Origin: Bacteroidota bacterium
GTDB taxonomy: Bacteria; Bacteroidota; Ignavibacteria; Palsa-1295
DNA length: 32,965 bases
Assembly: GCA_021324685.1 (NCBI GenBank)
Contig: JAJPIQ010000033.1
Location: 1 to 32,965, forward strand
Reading direction: 5' to 3'
This document shows positions 15,769-24,559 of the stretch, in pieces. The translations under genes and the position numbers were made by a program. Position 1 is the first letter of the stretch. Each line of letters begins with the position of its first letter. Under the pieces are notes generated by a model. It ran no database searches. It was not told the origin of the DNA and saw nothing but the letters and a program-made list of their open reading frames with translations.

Positions 15769-16296
15769 ATGAAATTCTGGGGACGAATTCTCGCTATTTT
15801 TTTTGCATTTCTGCCGGCGCTGGCCTTTGCTCAGCGGGGGCCTGCCATTCCCGGACAGACCGGTCCGGGCGCAAGCCAACCGCTCAATCCTTCGACGCCC
15901 AATATGCCGATCTTCAATGTGATGCGTGGCGGCGAAATTCAGATCGATGTCAATCTCTGGGGTTTTGTCAATGCTCCGGGACATTACCGTGTGCCAGGTT
16001 CCACATCGCTTGTGGAACTCCTGAGCTTTGCCGGCGGTCCCACGGCGCAGGCGCGTCTCGTCGATATCCGAATTGTCCATGCCGATACGGCGGCCGAAAA
16101 ACGGGTCGAAATGTACAACCTTGAGGCCTACCGCGATAATGGGGACCTCTCGCAAAATCCGCTTCTCGAACCGGGCGATACGATCATCGTGAGTGGCCGT
16201 GCCCTCGACGTCTTCTTTCAGGCGATCGGGGTGATCACAAACGTCATGGTGATTGTCACGGCGCTCATCAATTTCATTTCGTTTACGACGAAATAA
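15769..16296 (+). CDS. SLBB-domain export-type protein, 175 aa
   Basis: A signal peptide (MKFWGRILAIFFAFLPALAFAQ) and a Pro/Gly/Gln-rich linker are followed by one SLBB (soluble ligand-binding beta-grasp) domain. It reads VNLWGFVNAPGHYRVPGSTSLVELLSFAGG, ending LLEPGDTIIV. A hydrophobic segment near the C terminus (AIGVITNVMVIVTALINFISF) could span a membrane. SLBB domains occur in Wza-type polysaccharide export proteins, but the poly-export domain is absent, so this is a partial architecture. No glycosyltransferase or Wzc-like gene is nearby, and a link to polysaccharide attachment of type IX cargo is speculative. Confidence 0.75.
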   Translation: MKFWGRILAIFFAFLPALAFAQRGPAIPGQTGPGASQPLNPSTPNMPIFNVMRGGEIQIDVNLWGFVNAPGHYRVPGSTSLVELLSFAGGPTAQARLVDIRIVHADTAAEKRVEMYNLEAYRDNGDLSQNPLLEPGDTIIVSGRALDVFFQAIGVITNVMVIVTALINFISFTTK

Positions 16297-16323
16297 ACTG
16301 GCCTTTGAGAGTGTTTGGCACCT

Positions 16324-17556
16324 GTGCGCTTAATTCGCGTTATTCGATCCATAAAAATTCTTTTCGTTGGATCGCTTTCATTCGTATTTCTTTCCTGCAA
16401 TCGCGGCATTGAGCCGGGGGTGCTTCGTTTTTCGCACTTCTGGTCGGAGCCGACCGAGCGCGCCGCGATGGATTCGCTCATCGCTGGATTTCATCGCGAA
16501 CATCCGGAAATTCCCGTCGAAGTGACGGAGCTAAGCTGGTCCGACGGAAAGACAAAGCTCATGGCCGGCTTCAATGCGGAGACGGCGCCCGACGTCCTGG
16601 AACTGGGGAGCGATTGGGTCGCGCAATTTTCTTCCAGCGGAGTGCTCCAGTCACTGGATTCTGTAAGCTCGATCCTGCCACGTTTTACGAATTCACCCTC
16701 CTATTCGCACGCACCTGCCATGTGGGGCGGCCATTACTTTGCGGTGCCCTGGCTCCTGGATACGCGCGTGATGTTTATCAATGACGACCTCCTGCACGGC
16801 ATGGAAGATACCGCGCAGCCATGGGACTGGCAGGCGATGCGCTCCTGGGGCGAAGCGGCGGCGCGAAATCATTCCATTGGCATCGGGGTAAACGGCCCGG
16901 ACCAGCACCGGCTCTATAAAAAATTCCTGCCGTATGTCTGGTCCAATGGTGGCGATTTATTCGACCGTTCCGGGCGTCCGACCATGAACACGCCGCAGAA
17001 TATCGAGGCCCTTCGATTTTATTGCGATCAAATGAATGTGGGCGAAATGGAAACGCAAAAAGATCTGGACGACGCGTTCGTTCGCGGGACGCTGGCGATC
17101 TGGTTCAGCGGTTCGTGGCTTTTGCCGCCGCTTGCGAAGGTCCCGTTTCATTGGCATACCGTGTTATTTCCCGGTAACGACGGTCATACCGGCGAATCGT
17201 TTGCGGGGGCCGAGTATCTCGCGATCAATGCTTCCTCGCCCATGATGCGAGAAGCGGAGCTATTCTTGGCATACATCACGCAGCCGGAACACGAGCTTGC
17301 ATTCGCACGGAAGGTCAATGAGTACCCGGCCGACATTCGCTCACAGTCGGATACGTTTTATCTGCACCGAAGAGAAGGAAATGTTTTTACGGCGCAGCTC
17401 CAGTATGCCCGCATGACCCCGGTCATTCCTCAGTGGCTCGATGTCGAGGCGATCATCGAGGACGAGGTCTCGAAAGCGCTTTATAAGATCGAAACGCCGG
17501 AACAGGCGATGGCTTCCATGCAGCGTCGCACGGAAGAACGGATGAAACAACCATAA
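16324..17556 (+). CDS. Extracellular solute-binding lipoprotein, family 1 (sugar type)
   Basis: A lipobox VFLSC with its Cys near residue 25 is followed by a family 1 binding-protein pattern: LRFSHFWSEPTERAAMDSLIAGFHREHPEIPVEV, then APDVLELGSDWVAQF and YFAVPWLLDTRVMFIN. Family members capture oligosaccharides for an ABC importer. The start is uncertain: GTG 16324 is used, with TTG 16315 in frame just upstream. No permease or ATPase gene is in the window; the next gene is era. The transporter is either encoded elsewhere or the protein acts as a stand-alone sugar binder. Confidence 0.8.
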   Translation: MRLIRVIRSIKILFVGSLSFVFLSCNRGIEPGVLRFSHFWSEPTERAAMDSLIAGFHREHPEIPVEVTELSWSDGKTKLMAGFNAETAPDVLELGSDWVAQFSSSGVLQSLDSVSSILPRFTNSPSYSHAPAMWGGHYFAVPWLLDTRVMFINDDLLHGMEDTAQPWDWQAMRSWGEAAARNHSIGIGVNGPDQHRLYKKFLPYVWSNGGDLFDRSGRPTMNTPQNIEALRFYCDQMNVGEMETQKDLDDAFVRGTLAIWFSGSWLLPPLAKVPFHWHTVLFPGNDGHTGESFAGAEYLAINASSPMMREAELFLAYITQPEHELAFARKVNEYPADIRSQSDTFYLHRREGNVFTAQLQYARMTPVIPQWLDVEAIIEDEVSKALYKIETPEQAMASMQRRTEERMKQP

Positions 17557-17590
17557 TCATATCGATAATCATAACGGATGATGGAAACGA

Positions 17591-18544
17591 ATGGCCGATT
17601 ATAAGTCTGGATATTGCGCGATCGTTGGCATTCCGAATGCCGGGAAATCGACACTGCTGAATGCATTGCTTGGGACGAAGCTTTCTATTGTTTCCAAAAA
17701 ACCCCAGACGACTCGAAAACGGGTCCTGGGGATTTATTCTACGGCCAGCGAGCAGATCGTTTTTCTCGATACACCCGGCATTATGCCGCGACCGACCACG
17801 CTGCTTCATAAAGCGATGCTCGACGAAGTACGCCGTTCTTTCGCCGATGCCGATGTGATCCTTGTACTTGCCGAAGCGCCGAAGCCGTTCGAGCGGGCGT
17901 TGCCGCCGGCATGGGACGAATACCGAGCGATCGCAGGCGAAACTCCCATCGTGCTTGCCATCTCGAAGAGCGATCTGCTCAAAGACCGCGCCGCACTGTT
18001 TCCCATACTCGAAGCGTACGGAACGCACCCGGAATTTCATGACATCGTTCCCATTTCCGCGACAAAAAAATATAATGTGAAGGAGTTGATCGCGACCCTG
18101 CGAAAGTACCTTCCCGGGACGGAACCGTTTTACGACCCCGAACAACTTAGCGACCAGAACGACCGATTTTTTGTGGGAGAACTCATTCGCGAAGCCGTGT
18201 TTGAAAAATATAAAGAAGAGATTCCGTATTCGACCGAGGTCGAGATCGTGGAATTCAAGGAGCGCGAAATGCGCATCGAGGATTCGCGGGGGAGCACGGG
18301 CAAACAGAATGTCCCGGGCCCGATCAAATGGTTCGTCAGCGCGAATATTATCGTCGAGCGGGATACGCAAAAGGCCATCCTTATCGGGAAGGGTGGCGTG
18401 GCGCTGAAGGCATTGGGCGAGCGTGCGCGCCGCGCGATCGAGCGATTTTTAGAGCACCCGGTCTATCTCGAACTGCACATCAAGACAAAGACCGACTGGA
18501 GCCACAACAAAAAGTTCTTAGCCGAACGGGGATATCATCCGTAA
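17591..18544 (+). CDS. era: GTPase Era
   Basis: Era binds 16S rRNA and assists 30S subunit maturation. The 317-residue chain has G1 GIPNAGKS (residues 13-20), the G2 Thr region (PQTTRK, 38-43), G3 DTPG (60-63) and G5 (PISATK). A KH domain follows, with IIVERDTQKAILIGKGG, ending LHIKTKTDWSHNKKFL. G4 reads SKSD (125-128) rather than the usual NKxD, an odd substitution at a guanine-contacting position. An extra loop, EDSRGSTGKQNVPGPIKW, sits before the last KH strands. ATG 17591 follows GGAAACGA. Upstream lies an imperfect 12-base tandem repeat (17553-17576, one mismatch). Confidence 0.93.
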   Translation: MADYKSGYCAIVGIPNAGKSTLLNALLGTKLSIVSKKPQTTRKRVLGIYSTASEQIVFLDTPGIMPRPTTLLHKAMLDEVRRSFADADVILVLAEAPKPFERALPPAWDEYRAIAGETPIVLAISKSDLLKDRAALFPILEAYGTHPEFHDIVPISATKKYNVKELIATLRKYLPGTEPFYDPEQLSDQNDRFFVGELIREAVFEKYKEEIPYSTEVEIVEFKEREMRIEDSRGSTGKQNVPGPIKWFVSANIIVERDTQKAILIGKGGVALKALGERARRAIERFLEHPVYLELHIKTKTDWSHNKKFLAERGYHP

Positions 18545-18580
18545 GCGCGGGTGTTTATACCTCACAACTCCTCCACCCTC

Positions 18581-19825
18581 ATGCCGGAATTCCTCCCATT
18601 CGCTGGCACGCGTTACCGTGCGGATATCGACCCCGCACAGGTCACCTCGCCACCCTTCGATATTATTTCCACAGAATTTCGTGATATTCTCTATGAGCGG
18701 AATCCGTACAACGCGATCCGACTTGAATGGAATCGCGATCCCGATCCCTACCCGAGTGCCGCGCATTATCTGGAAGCGTGGAACCGGGAAGGAATTTTAC
18801 ACCGCGAAACGCGTCCGGCGTTTTATGTCTATCACCAGGTCTTTCGAACGCCCGACGGCGGGCACGTGACCCGCGCCGGCGTGATCGGGAGAATGAAGCT
18901 GCATCCCTACAGCGAAAAACAGGTCCTTCCGCATGAGCGCACTCATGTTGGCCCGAAGCGTGACCGGCTGGAGCTGATGGAACGAACGCATGCGAATTTC
19001 TCGCCTATTTTCGCACTCATCTCCGATCCTTCTTTTTTTTTCGATCAGTCGATAGAACCAGCGACCGCGTACGCGCCCATTGCCGATGTAACCGAACGGC
19101 TCGCGAGCGGCGAGCGGGTACGCCACATCCTGTGGCGATTGGACGATGAAACGGCCCAGAGCAGGATTTCGCACATTGTGCAAAACAGGCCGGCCATTAT
19201 TGCCGACGGTCACCATCGCTATGAGACCGCGCTCGAGTTTCACGAACTTCATCCAGACCTGCCCGGAGCCGCGTACGTTATGACGTTTCTCACTAATTTG
19301 CAGGCGGAGGGTACGGTGATCCTGCCAACGGACCGGCTGCTCCGCGATGTCCCGAATTTCAATCCGTATGAATTGCTCGCGGCCCTTCGCAAGGAGTTTG
19401 ACCTTGTCCCGTTCACGGGGCGCGAGGAGGGCTGGTCCGCACTCGAACGGGACGACGAAGCGCTTACGCTCATAGAGTTCCCACAGGACCCGAAGTGGGT
19501 ACTCGTAAGGGATCGAAATCCAAAGCCTCGAGATACGCAGGAACTTGCAGCGGCACGGCTGGAAGAAGAAATTTTTATTCCGATACTGGGCCTTTCGCGT
19601 GCTGTCATTCAGGAAAAGCGGTATCTGTATTATCCACATTCGATGCGCGAATTGGACGAAATGCAGGACGAGGCCGAATGGGACGCCGCGTTCCTGCTTC
19701 GGTCGGTCCGCCCTTCGGAACTCGAGGCCGTCGTCGGCAAGGGCGGATTTATGCCGCAGAAAACGACGTATTTCTTTCCAAAACTTCTGACAGGAATGGT
19801 GTTTCACGAGTTCGAAGCCCAGTGA
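18581..19825 (+). CDS. DUF1015 family protein
   Basis: The protein (about 414 residues from ATG 18581, MPEFLPFAGTRY) matches DUF1015 (PF06245). It has an N-terminal PPFDIIS with NPYNAIRLEWN, a central VLPHERTHVGPKRDRLELMERTHANFSPIF, and IIADGHHRYETALEF around residues 206-220. The DGHHR motif recalls the GERR-type nucleotide-binding motif of the ParB/sulfiredoxin fold, but the biochemical role is not established from this sequence. An upstream GTG at 18551 would add ten unconserved residues. It is cytoplasmic, with no signal or membrane segment. Confidence 0.85.
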   Translation: MPEFLPFAGTRYRADIDPAQVTSPPFDIISTEFRDILYERNPYNAIRLEWNRDPDPYPSAAHYLEAWNREGILHRETRPAFYVYHQVFRTPDGGHVTRAGVIGRMKLHPYSEKQVLPHERTHVGPKRDRLELMERTHANFSPIFALISDPSFFFDQSIEPATAYAPIADVTERLASGERVRHILWRLDDETAQSRISHIVQNRPAIIADGHHRYETALEFHELHPDLPGAAYVMTFLTNLQAEGTVILPTDRLLRDVPNFNPYELLAALRKEFDLVPFTGREEGWSALERDDEALTLIEFPQDPKWVLVRDRNPKPRDTQELAAARLEEEIFIPILGLSRAVIQEKRYLYYPHSMRELDEMQDEAEWDAAFLLRSVRPSELEAVVGKGGFMPQKTTYFFPKLLTGMVFHEFEAQ

Positions 19826-19944
19826 CGTTATAAGATATTACTTCAATACATCGGGACTGGCTTATCATGCCATGAGGGAACCGCTGTGTGGAACCGGAGA
19901 GCAATTTTAGGGAGAACAGCCAACTCCTCTCATAATATTTTTCG

Positions 19945-19952
19945 TATTTTTG
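19945..19952 (+). promoter_or_regulatory. -7 box TATTTTTG next to the fabI start
   Basis: TATTTTTG fits TAnnTTTG exactly and ends 4 bases before the fabI ATG. A transcript started from it would begin at or within a base or two of the start codon, giving a leaderless mRNA. The upstream box is weak, so confidence is moderate. Confidence 0.4.
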
Positions 19953-19956
19953 CACT

Positions 19957-20844
19957 ATGTCGCAACCATCCTACGGATTATTAAAGGGCAAAAAGGGAAT
20001 TATCTTCGGGCCGCTGGACGAGACGAGCCTTGGCTGGCAGATCGCCATGGCCGCGCACCGCGAAGGGGCTCAACTGGCGATCAGCAACGTTGCGATCGCG
20101 TTGCGCGTCGGCAAGCCGGCTGAACTCGCGGAGAAGGTCGGCGGCCCACTGATCCAGTGTGATGTCTCGAACAGCACCGAGATCGAGGCATGCTTTAAGG
20201 AAGCGAAAGAAAAACTCGGCACGCTCGATTTTTTCGTCCACTCAGTCGGGATGTCCCAGAATATTCGCAAGAGCCTGAAATACGACCAGGCGAATTACGA
20301 CTGGTTCCTAAAAACGCTCGATGTCAGTGGCCTTTCCCTGCACCGCCTCATTCATGGAGCGCTTGCCGAGGACGCGCTTGCCGATGGGGCCAGCGTGGTC
20401 GCGCTGTCGTATATCGCGGCCGAACGGACCTTCACGACGTACTCCGATATGGCCGATGCGAAGGCGCTGCTCCAGTCGATCACGCGGAGTTTTGGCGCTC
20501 GGCTCGGGGAAAAGAAGATCCGCGTCAATACTGTAAGCCAGTCCCCAACGCCGACGCGGGCCGGGACCGGAATCGTCGATTTCGATAAGATCTATGAATA
20601 TGCGAGTTTGCTTGCACCCCTCGGGAACCCGACAGCCGAGGAATGCGCCGATTATGTCGTCACGCTCCTCAGCGATCTCACCCGTAAAGTTACCATGCAA
20701 AATCTCTTCCACGACGGGGGGTATAGTGCGATGGGCATGACCACCGAATTGCTCCACCTCTTTCATAACGCGATCGAGAACAAAGAGAATATGCGCAAAG
20801 CCGGCTTTAGCGAGGCGCTTATCGAACGCGTTCGAAAGGACTGA
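19957..20844 (+). CDS. fabI: Enoyl-ACP reductase (NADH), FabI
   Basis: FabI carries out the last reduction of each fatty-acid elongation cycle, using NADH to reduce trans-2-enoyl-ACP. The 295 residues follow the Bacteroidota type: GIIFGPLDETSLGWQIA as cofactor-binding start, VHSVGMSQNIRKS, ALSYIAAERTF with Tyr152, and the catalytic Tyr162-x6-Lys169 (YSDMADAK). It continues VNTVSQSPT and DLTRKVTMQNLFHDGGYS. The usual FabI cofactor turn is altered, as in other Bacteroidota. It stands alone between DUF1015 and a convergent gene 6 bases after its stop. Confidence 0.92.
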   Translation: MSQPSYGLLKGKKGIIFGPLDETSLGWQIAMAAHREGAQLAISNVAIALRVGKPAELAEKVGGPLIQCDVSNSTEIEACFKEAKEKLGTLDFFVHSVGMSQNIRKSLKYDQANYDWFLKTLDVSGLSLHRLIHGALAEDALADGASVVALSYIAAERTFTTYSDMADAKALLQSITRSFGARLGEKKIRVNTVSQSPTPTRAGTGIVDFDKIYEYASLLAPLGNPTAEECADYVVTLLSDLTRKVTMQNLFHDGGYSAMGMTTELLHLFHNAIENKENMRKAGFSEALIERVRKD

Positions 20845-20850
20845 TCGAGA

Positions 20851-21885
20851 TTATTGTTTTAGGAGCTTTCCACTGCGGTTCCACTCCGAACCGCGCAGCG
20901 CATAGAAATAGGTGCCCGGCTGTAAGATGTGCGTATCGATGAGAAATTCGCGAATGCCCGGATCGAAATTTTCTTCACGAGAATAGACCTCCGTTCCTGT
21001 AATATCGTAAAGTGTGACTTTCACGCTTTCCGGCCTCACTAATGTAAATCCGATCCCAAGTTGATTCTGGAATGGGTCTGGAAGAGCATAGCTCAAGTCG
21101 GATGTGCTCTCAGAGACAGCCAGTGGGGCGTCCCAATGGACCGGCAATGCATAGCTAATTGTGGAGTCGATATTCCCATGTTGCATGCGGACAGAAAAAA
21201 TGACGGTGTCGAAACTCAAATAATTCGGCGAAGAAAAAATTAGATCGAGCGGATGCTTGCGAACAAAGGGCAGTTCAATATATTGATTGATGGGAATTGT
21301 GCTATCGAAGACCTGCAGCGAACAGGATGCGCCGTTTATAGGCTTTGCGGAAAAATTCGAGAAGATGGTAGTATCGGAGATCGGATTGTCGAACGTGGGA
21401 GCGGAATGATTCGTCCACACTTTGCCGAGGGAATCGGGAAGCAATGTGATCGACCAACCAAACCTCCCGGATCTATCTAAAGGGAGTGGCCTAATTTTCG
21501 GGAAGGAATCGTCAAGACCGAACCCATTCATTGTAATTGGATATACGTTCTGAGCACATCCATGGATCGGGCTGCCCATCAGATACATTGAAAACGGCGT
21601 ACTTGATGGTCCAACTTTTAGAGGTAAAAAGTATGTGTTTGCAACCCATGGTTCGGTACTGAAAACCTCGAATTCCATAAATGGATTGAAACCCCAACCA
21701 AGACTGAAAGAATATTCACATCCGTTTTCTGGCCCTGGTGGAGTAAGTAAGTACGTCCCTATTAAAGCTGTATCTCCTATTGCAATCGAATCCGAATAGG
21801 TTACTGATTGGAGGGATTGGGAGAACGCATCACTCCACGATATGATTAGTACCATCCAAAAGGCTAGGAATGCCATTTTGACCAT
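20851..21885 (-). CDS. Secreted protein with type IX sorting domain, ~344 aa
   Basis: A signal peptide (MAFLAFWMVLIISWSDAFSQ) is followed by a beta-rich mature region of unknown function. The C terminus is a type A type IX sorting domain (LPDPFQNQLGIGFTLVRPESVKVTLYDITGTEVY, ending FYALRGSEWNRSGKLLKQ), so it should be exported through PorV/PorU to the cell surface. ATG 21885 is used; ATG 21876 also works. A longer frame opening at 21924 would run through the predicted promoter. It is convergent with fabI, 6 bases apart. Its codon use looks more A+T-rich than the neighbouring rpsA. Confidence 0.75.
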   Translation of the reverse strand: MVKMAFLAFWMVLIISWSDAFSQSLQSVTYSDSIAIGDTALIGTYLLTPPGPENGCEYSFSLGWGFNPFMEFEVFSTEPWVANTYFLPLKVGPSSTPFSMYLMGSPIHGCAQNVYPITMNGFGLDDSFPKIRPLPLDRSGRFGWSITLLPDSLGKVWTNHSAPTFDNPISDTTIFSNFSAKPINGASCSLQVFDSTIPINQYIELPFVRKHPLDLIFSSPNYLSFDTVIFSVRMQHGNIDSTISYALPVHWDAPLAVSESTSDLSYALPDPFQNQLGIGFTLVRPESVKVTLYDITGTEVYSREENFDPGIREFLIDTHILQPGTYFYALRGSEWNRSGKLLKQ

Positions 21886-21889
21886 CCAA

Positions 21890-21918
21890 CAATATAAGAA
21901 ATTTTTTCGAGATATCAA
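21890..21918 (-). promoter_or_regulatory. Candidate promoter of the type IX cargo gene
   Basis: Read on the minus strand: TTG (21918-21916), 19 bases, then TATATTG (21896-21890). The spacing suits a Bacteroidota promoter, though the -7 box is imperfect. Transcription would begin near 21884, giving a very short leader or none. Confidence 0.4.
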
Positions 21919-21942
21919 GGTCACAAATCAATCCCTAAAGAA

Positions 21943-21978
21943 GAAAGCGGCGGTAACCTTTCGATTACCGCCGCTTTC
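21943..21978 (-). terminator. Intrinsic terminator of rpsA
   Basis: Perfect 14-bp arms (21943-21956 and 21965-21978; GAAAGCGGCGGTAA and its complement) enclose an 8-base loop, followed on the minus strand by TTCTTT. It begins 16 bases after the rpsA stop and separates rpsA from the type IX cargo gene. Confidence 0.85.
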
Positions 21979-21993
21979 ATCGTTTCAGATTCC

Positions 21994-24195
21994 TTATTCT
22001 TCGACCGGTGGAAGCTCTTCGCCCGGCGCGGGAGGCGCGGGTTCGAGCATTTCTTCCGGAAGATCGAAGTGGCCGAGTTCTTTCGGGCTCGGGGCCTGTT
22101 GCGCAAGCGCAGCAAGGTCGATCGTGCCTTCCTCGGACTCCGCTCCGGCTTCGCCAGTCTTCTTACGCGAGCGGCGCGGCTTTTTGCCACCGCCATCGTC
22201 GCGGCGTTTTTGAATCTCTTCGAGCGTCTCCTTCGGGATCGGGTGCTTCGCGTTGAACTCCTCGAGCGCGGCCCGGTCCTGGGACTTGAGCCATTCGGTC
22301 GCCGAAAGGACGATCTTCTTGTTCTCGGAGTCGAACTCGATGACGCGCAGGTTCAGCGTATCGTCGATATGGAACGAATCCCGGATATTCTTGATGGGGA
22401 AGAAGGCGAGCTGCGAGATCGGAACGAATCCATCGACGCCCATCGGGAGCTCGACGATCACGCCCTTATCGATAATGCGCACGATCTTACCCTCGGTATC
22501 GCGGCCTTCGCCATAGACGGTCTCGAGGTTATCCCACGGATTGTCGAGCACCTGTTTATGCCCGAGCGAAATCCGGCGGTTTTCGAGATCGATCCCAAGG
22601 ATCATGACGTCGATCTCTTCGCCTTTCTTCAGGATCTCACCCGGATGCTGGACTTTCTTGGTCCACGACAGATCGCTGATGTGGACGAGGCCATCGACAC
22701 CCGGCTCCAGCTCGATAAATGCTCCGAAGCTCGTAAGATTGCGGACGATACCGCGGTGCTTCGAGCCCATCGGATATTTTTCGAGGAAGAGCGTCCAGGG
22801 ATCGGGCTCCAATTGCTTGATGCCGAGCGAGATCTTTTTCTGGTCGTGATCGATATTCAGGATCACCGACTCGACTTCCTGGCCCATGCTTAAAATGTGC
22901 GATGGGTGCTTGATGTGCTGGGTCCAGGACATTTCGCTGACGTGCACCAGACCTTCGATGCCTTTTTCGAGTTCGATAAAGGCGCCGTAATCGGTCATGG
23001 AAACGACTTTGCCCTTCACACGCTGTCCGACCTGATAGCGCTGTTCGACGTCCGCCCACGGGTGTGGCGTGAGCTGCTTCATGCCAAGCGAAATGCGCTT
23101 TTTGTTCTCGTCGTAATCGAGCACGACGACCGTGACGATCTGGTCGAGCTTGATGACCTCGCTCGGGTGCGTAACGCGGCCCCACGAGAGATCGGTAATA
23201 TGCACCAGGCCATCGACGCCGCCAAGATCGACGAACGCACCGAAATCTGCGATCGCCTTCACGGTGCCTTCGAGCACCTGACCGCGCTCGAGCTTCTCGA
23301 CGATCTCTTTGCGCTGATCGAGTAAATGTTCATCGAGCAGGACCTTATGGCTGACGACGACATTCTCGTTCGGGAAGTTAATTTTCACCACGCGCACATC
23401 GAGCGTCCGGCCGAGGAACGCATCGAAATCGCGCACCGGCTTGACGTCGATCTGACTGCCCGGAAGGAATGCTTCGACGCCGAGGACATCGACGACCATT
23501 CCGCCTTTGATGCGGCGCAGGCATTTGGCTGCGAGCACTTCGCCCGATTTCTGGGCTTCGACAATGCGCTGCCAGGTGCGGGTGAACTCCGCGCGTTTGC
23601 GGCTGAGCACCAGCCGGCCTTCGCGGTCTTCGATCGATTCGAGGTATACTTCGACCTCATCGCCCGGCTGAACGTTCGGCGTTTGGGCGAATTCGTTTTT
23701 GGGAATGACACCTTCGGACTTAAAACCGATATCGACGGAAACTTCACTGTCGTTTACAGAGACGACGCGGCCTTTGACGATCTCACCGTCGGAGAGCGTA
23801 GAAAGGGAAGTTCCATATAAGCGTTCGAGCTCCGCGTGTTCCTGTGCGCTATAGCCGCCGCCTAACTTCGTTTTGGGATCGATGATGGTAAAATTATTGC
23901 GTCGTGACGAAACGGGGTTTTTCGAGTGCCCGTTGCGGAGCGGATGCTCCTCGCGGACGTTTACCGTTCCGGTCGAAGGGGTCGGATTGGCCGTGGCGTC
24001 CGTCATGAGCAGGGGAGTTGCTCCGGTCGTTGTGCTGTCGGGAATCGCCGGCTCGCCGCTGTTATGAGAAATGAGCTCGGCGGCGTGCGTCGCCGGTCGT
24101 GGATGTTCGAGAGTTGCTGCATCGGTGCCGTTAGCCCCGATGGCATTTGCAGCGTCCGCCGCTGCGGGCGAAGTTGGATGAATCGTATCGGTCAT
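21994..24195 (-). CDS. rpsA: 30S ribosomal protein S1
   Basis: S1 helps the 30S subunit bind and unfold mRNA. Six S1 (OB-fold) repeats are visible in order, beginning at [91 protein letters not shown] and [21 protein letters not shown]. An Ala/Thr/Pro-rich tail of about 130 residues precedes the first repeat, and a basic then acidic tail (KKPRRSRKK, later LPPVEE) follows the last. The length of 733 is well above the 557 of E. coli S1. ATG 24195 has no Shine-Dalgarno; an internal ATG at 24006 could shorten the extension. A pseudoknot-forming leader lies upstream. Confidence 0.93.
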   Translation of the reverse strand: MTDTIHPTSPAAADAANAIGANGTDAATLEHPRPATHAAELISHNSGEPAIPDSTTTGATPLLMTDATANPTPSTGTVNVREEHPLRNGHSKNPVSSRRNNFTIIDPKTKLGGGYSAQEHAELERLYGTSLSTLSDGEIVKGRVVSVNDSEVSVDIGFKSEGVIPKNEFAQTPNVQPGDEVEVYLESIEDREGRLVLSRKRAEFTRTWQRIVEAQKSGEVLAAKCLRRIKGGMVVDVLGVEAFLPGSQIDVKPVRDFDAFLGRTLDVRVVKINFPNENVVVSHKVLLDEHLLDQRKEIVEKLERGQVLEGTVKAIADFGAFVDLGGVDGLVHITDLSWGRVTHPSEVIKLDQIVTVVVLDYDENKKRISLGMKQLTPHPWADVEQRYQVGQRVKGKVVSMTDYGAFIELEKGIEGLVHVSEMSWTQHIKHPSHILSMGQEVESVILNIDHDQKKISLGIKQLEPDPWTLFLEKYPMGSKHRGIVRNLTSFGAFIELEPGVDGLVHISDLSWTKKVQHPGEILKKGEEIDVMILGIDLENRRISLGHKQVLDNPWDNLETVYGEGRDTEGKIVRIIDKGVIVELPMGVDGFVPISQLAFFPIKNIRDSFHIDDTLNLRVIEFDSENKKIVLSATEWLKSQDRAALEEFNAKHPIPKETLEEIQKRRDDGGGKKPRRSRKKTGEAGAESEEGTIDLAALAQQAPSPKELGHFDLPEEMLEPAPPAPGEELPPVEE

Positions 24196-24559
24196 GTATA
24201 AATAGGTTCTGCGGGTGTCTGATTAGTTATGAAAATGGCTTCAACACTACCCCGCGATGTGCTTCCACCGGTTGATTTTACGCCCTTTTCAAGGCGGGGT
24301 GAGAACCGAGTCCGGTGGTAAGTAGTGCCCATGATTTCGACCTGATGCGTTGTCATTTTCAGGGACTAAACTTTGTCACTTTGAGGTGCCGAAAAAGCTC
24401 CATTAATTCCCACTGGCCTACATCTTGACCGAAGGATAATGGTGACCCTCTGGAGCTACAAAAGAGTAATAAATTTTAACGGAAAACCAGGCAAACTTCA
24501 CGAAACAAAACAAGGCAAACTCGAAGGATTTGATACGATTCGAAAGGTTAGATAAGAAA
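24196..24559. other. Divergent intergenic region rpsA / secreted protein
   Basis: Apart from the pseudoknot-capable segment near rpsA, no gene was found. The half near 24440-24530 is A+T-rich and probably carries the plus-strand promoter (TAAATTTT near 24470 is a near match to the -7 box). No convincing rpsA promoter was identified. Confidence 0.5.
24249..24318 (-). promoter_or_regulatory. Pseudoknot-capable leader of rpsA
   Basis: Read on the minus strand, CCACCGG (24318-24312) can pair with CCGGTGG (24271-24265), and ACCCCGC (24300-24294) with GCGGGGT (24255-24249). The two perfect 7-bp helices interleave, so together they form an H-type pseudoknot with loops of 11, 22 and 9 bases, ending 53 bases before the rpsA start. 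S1 is known to repress its own mRNA through leader structure in proteobacteria; the same role here is inferred. Confidence 0.5.

Noticed and set aside
17553-17576. 12-base tandem repeat before era as a regulatory site
   Set aside because: Short, A+T-rich and only two units; chance slippage is enough to explain it.
17453-18370. 305-aa minus-strand ORF across era
   Set aside because: Antisense to intact Era motifs; composition is typical of a shadow frame.
18797-19807. 336-aa minus-strand ORF across the DUF1015 gene
   Set aside because: No recognisable motif; lies fully antisense to a conserved family and follows from the codon bias of the real gene.
22069-22893. 274-aa plus-strand ORF across rpsA
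   Set aside because: It is the antisense shadow of the S1 repeats; rpsA on the minus strand has clear domains and a terminator.
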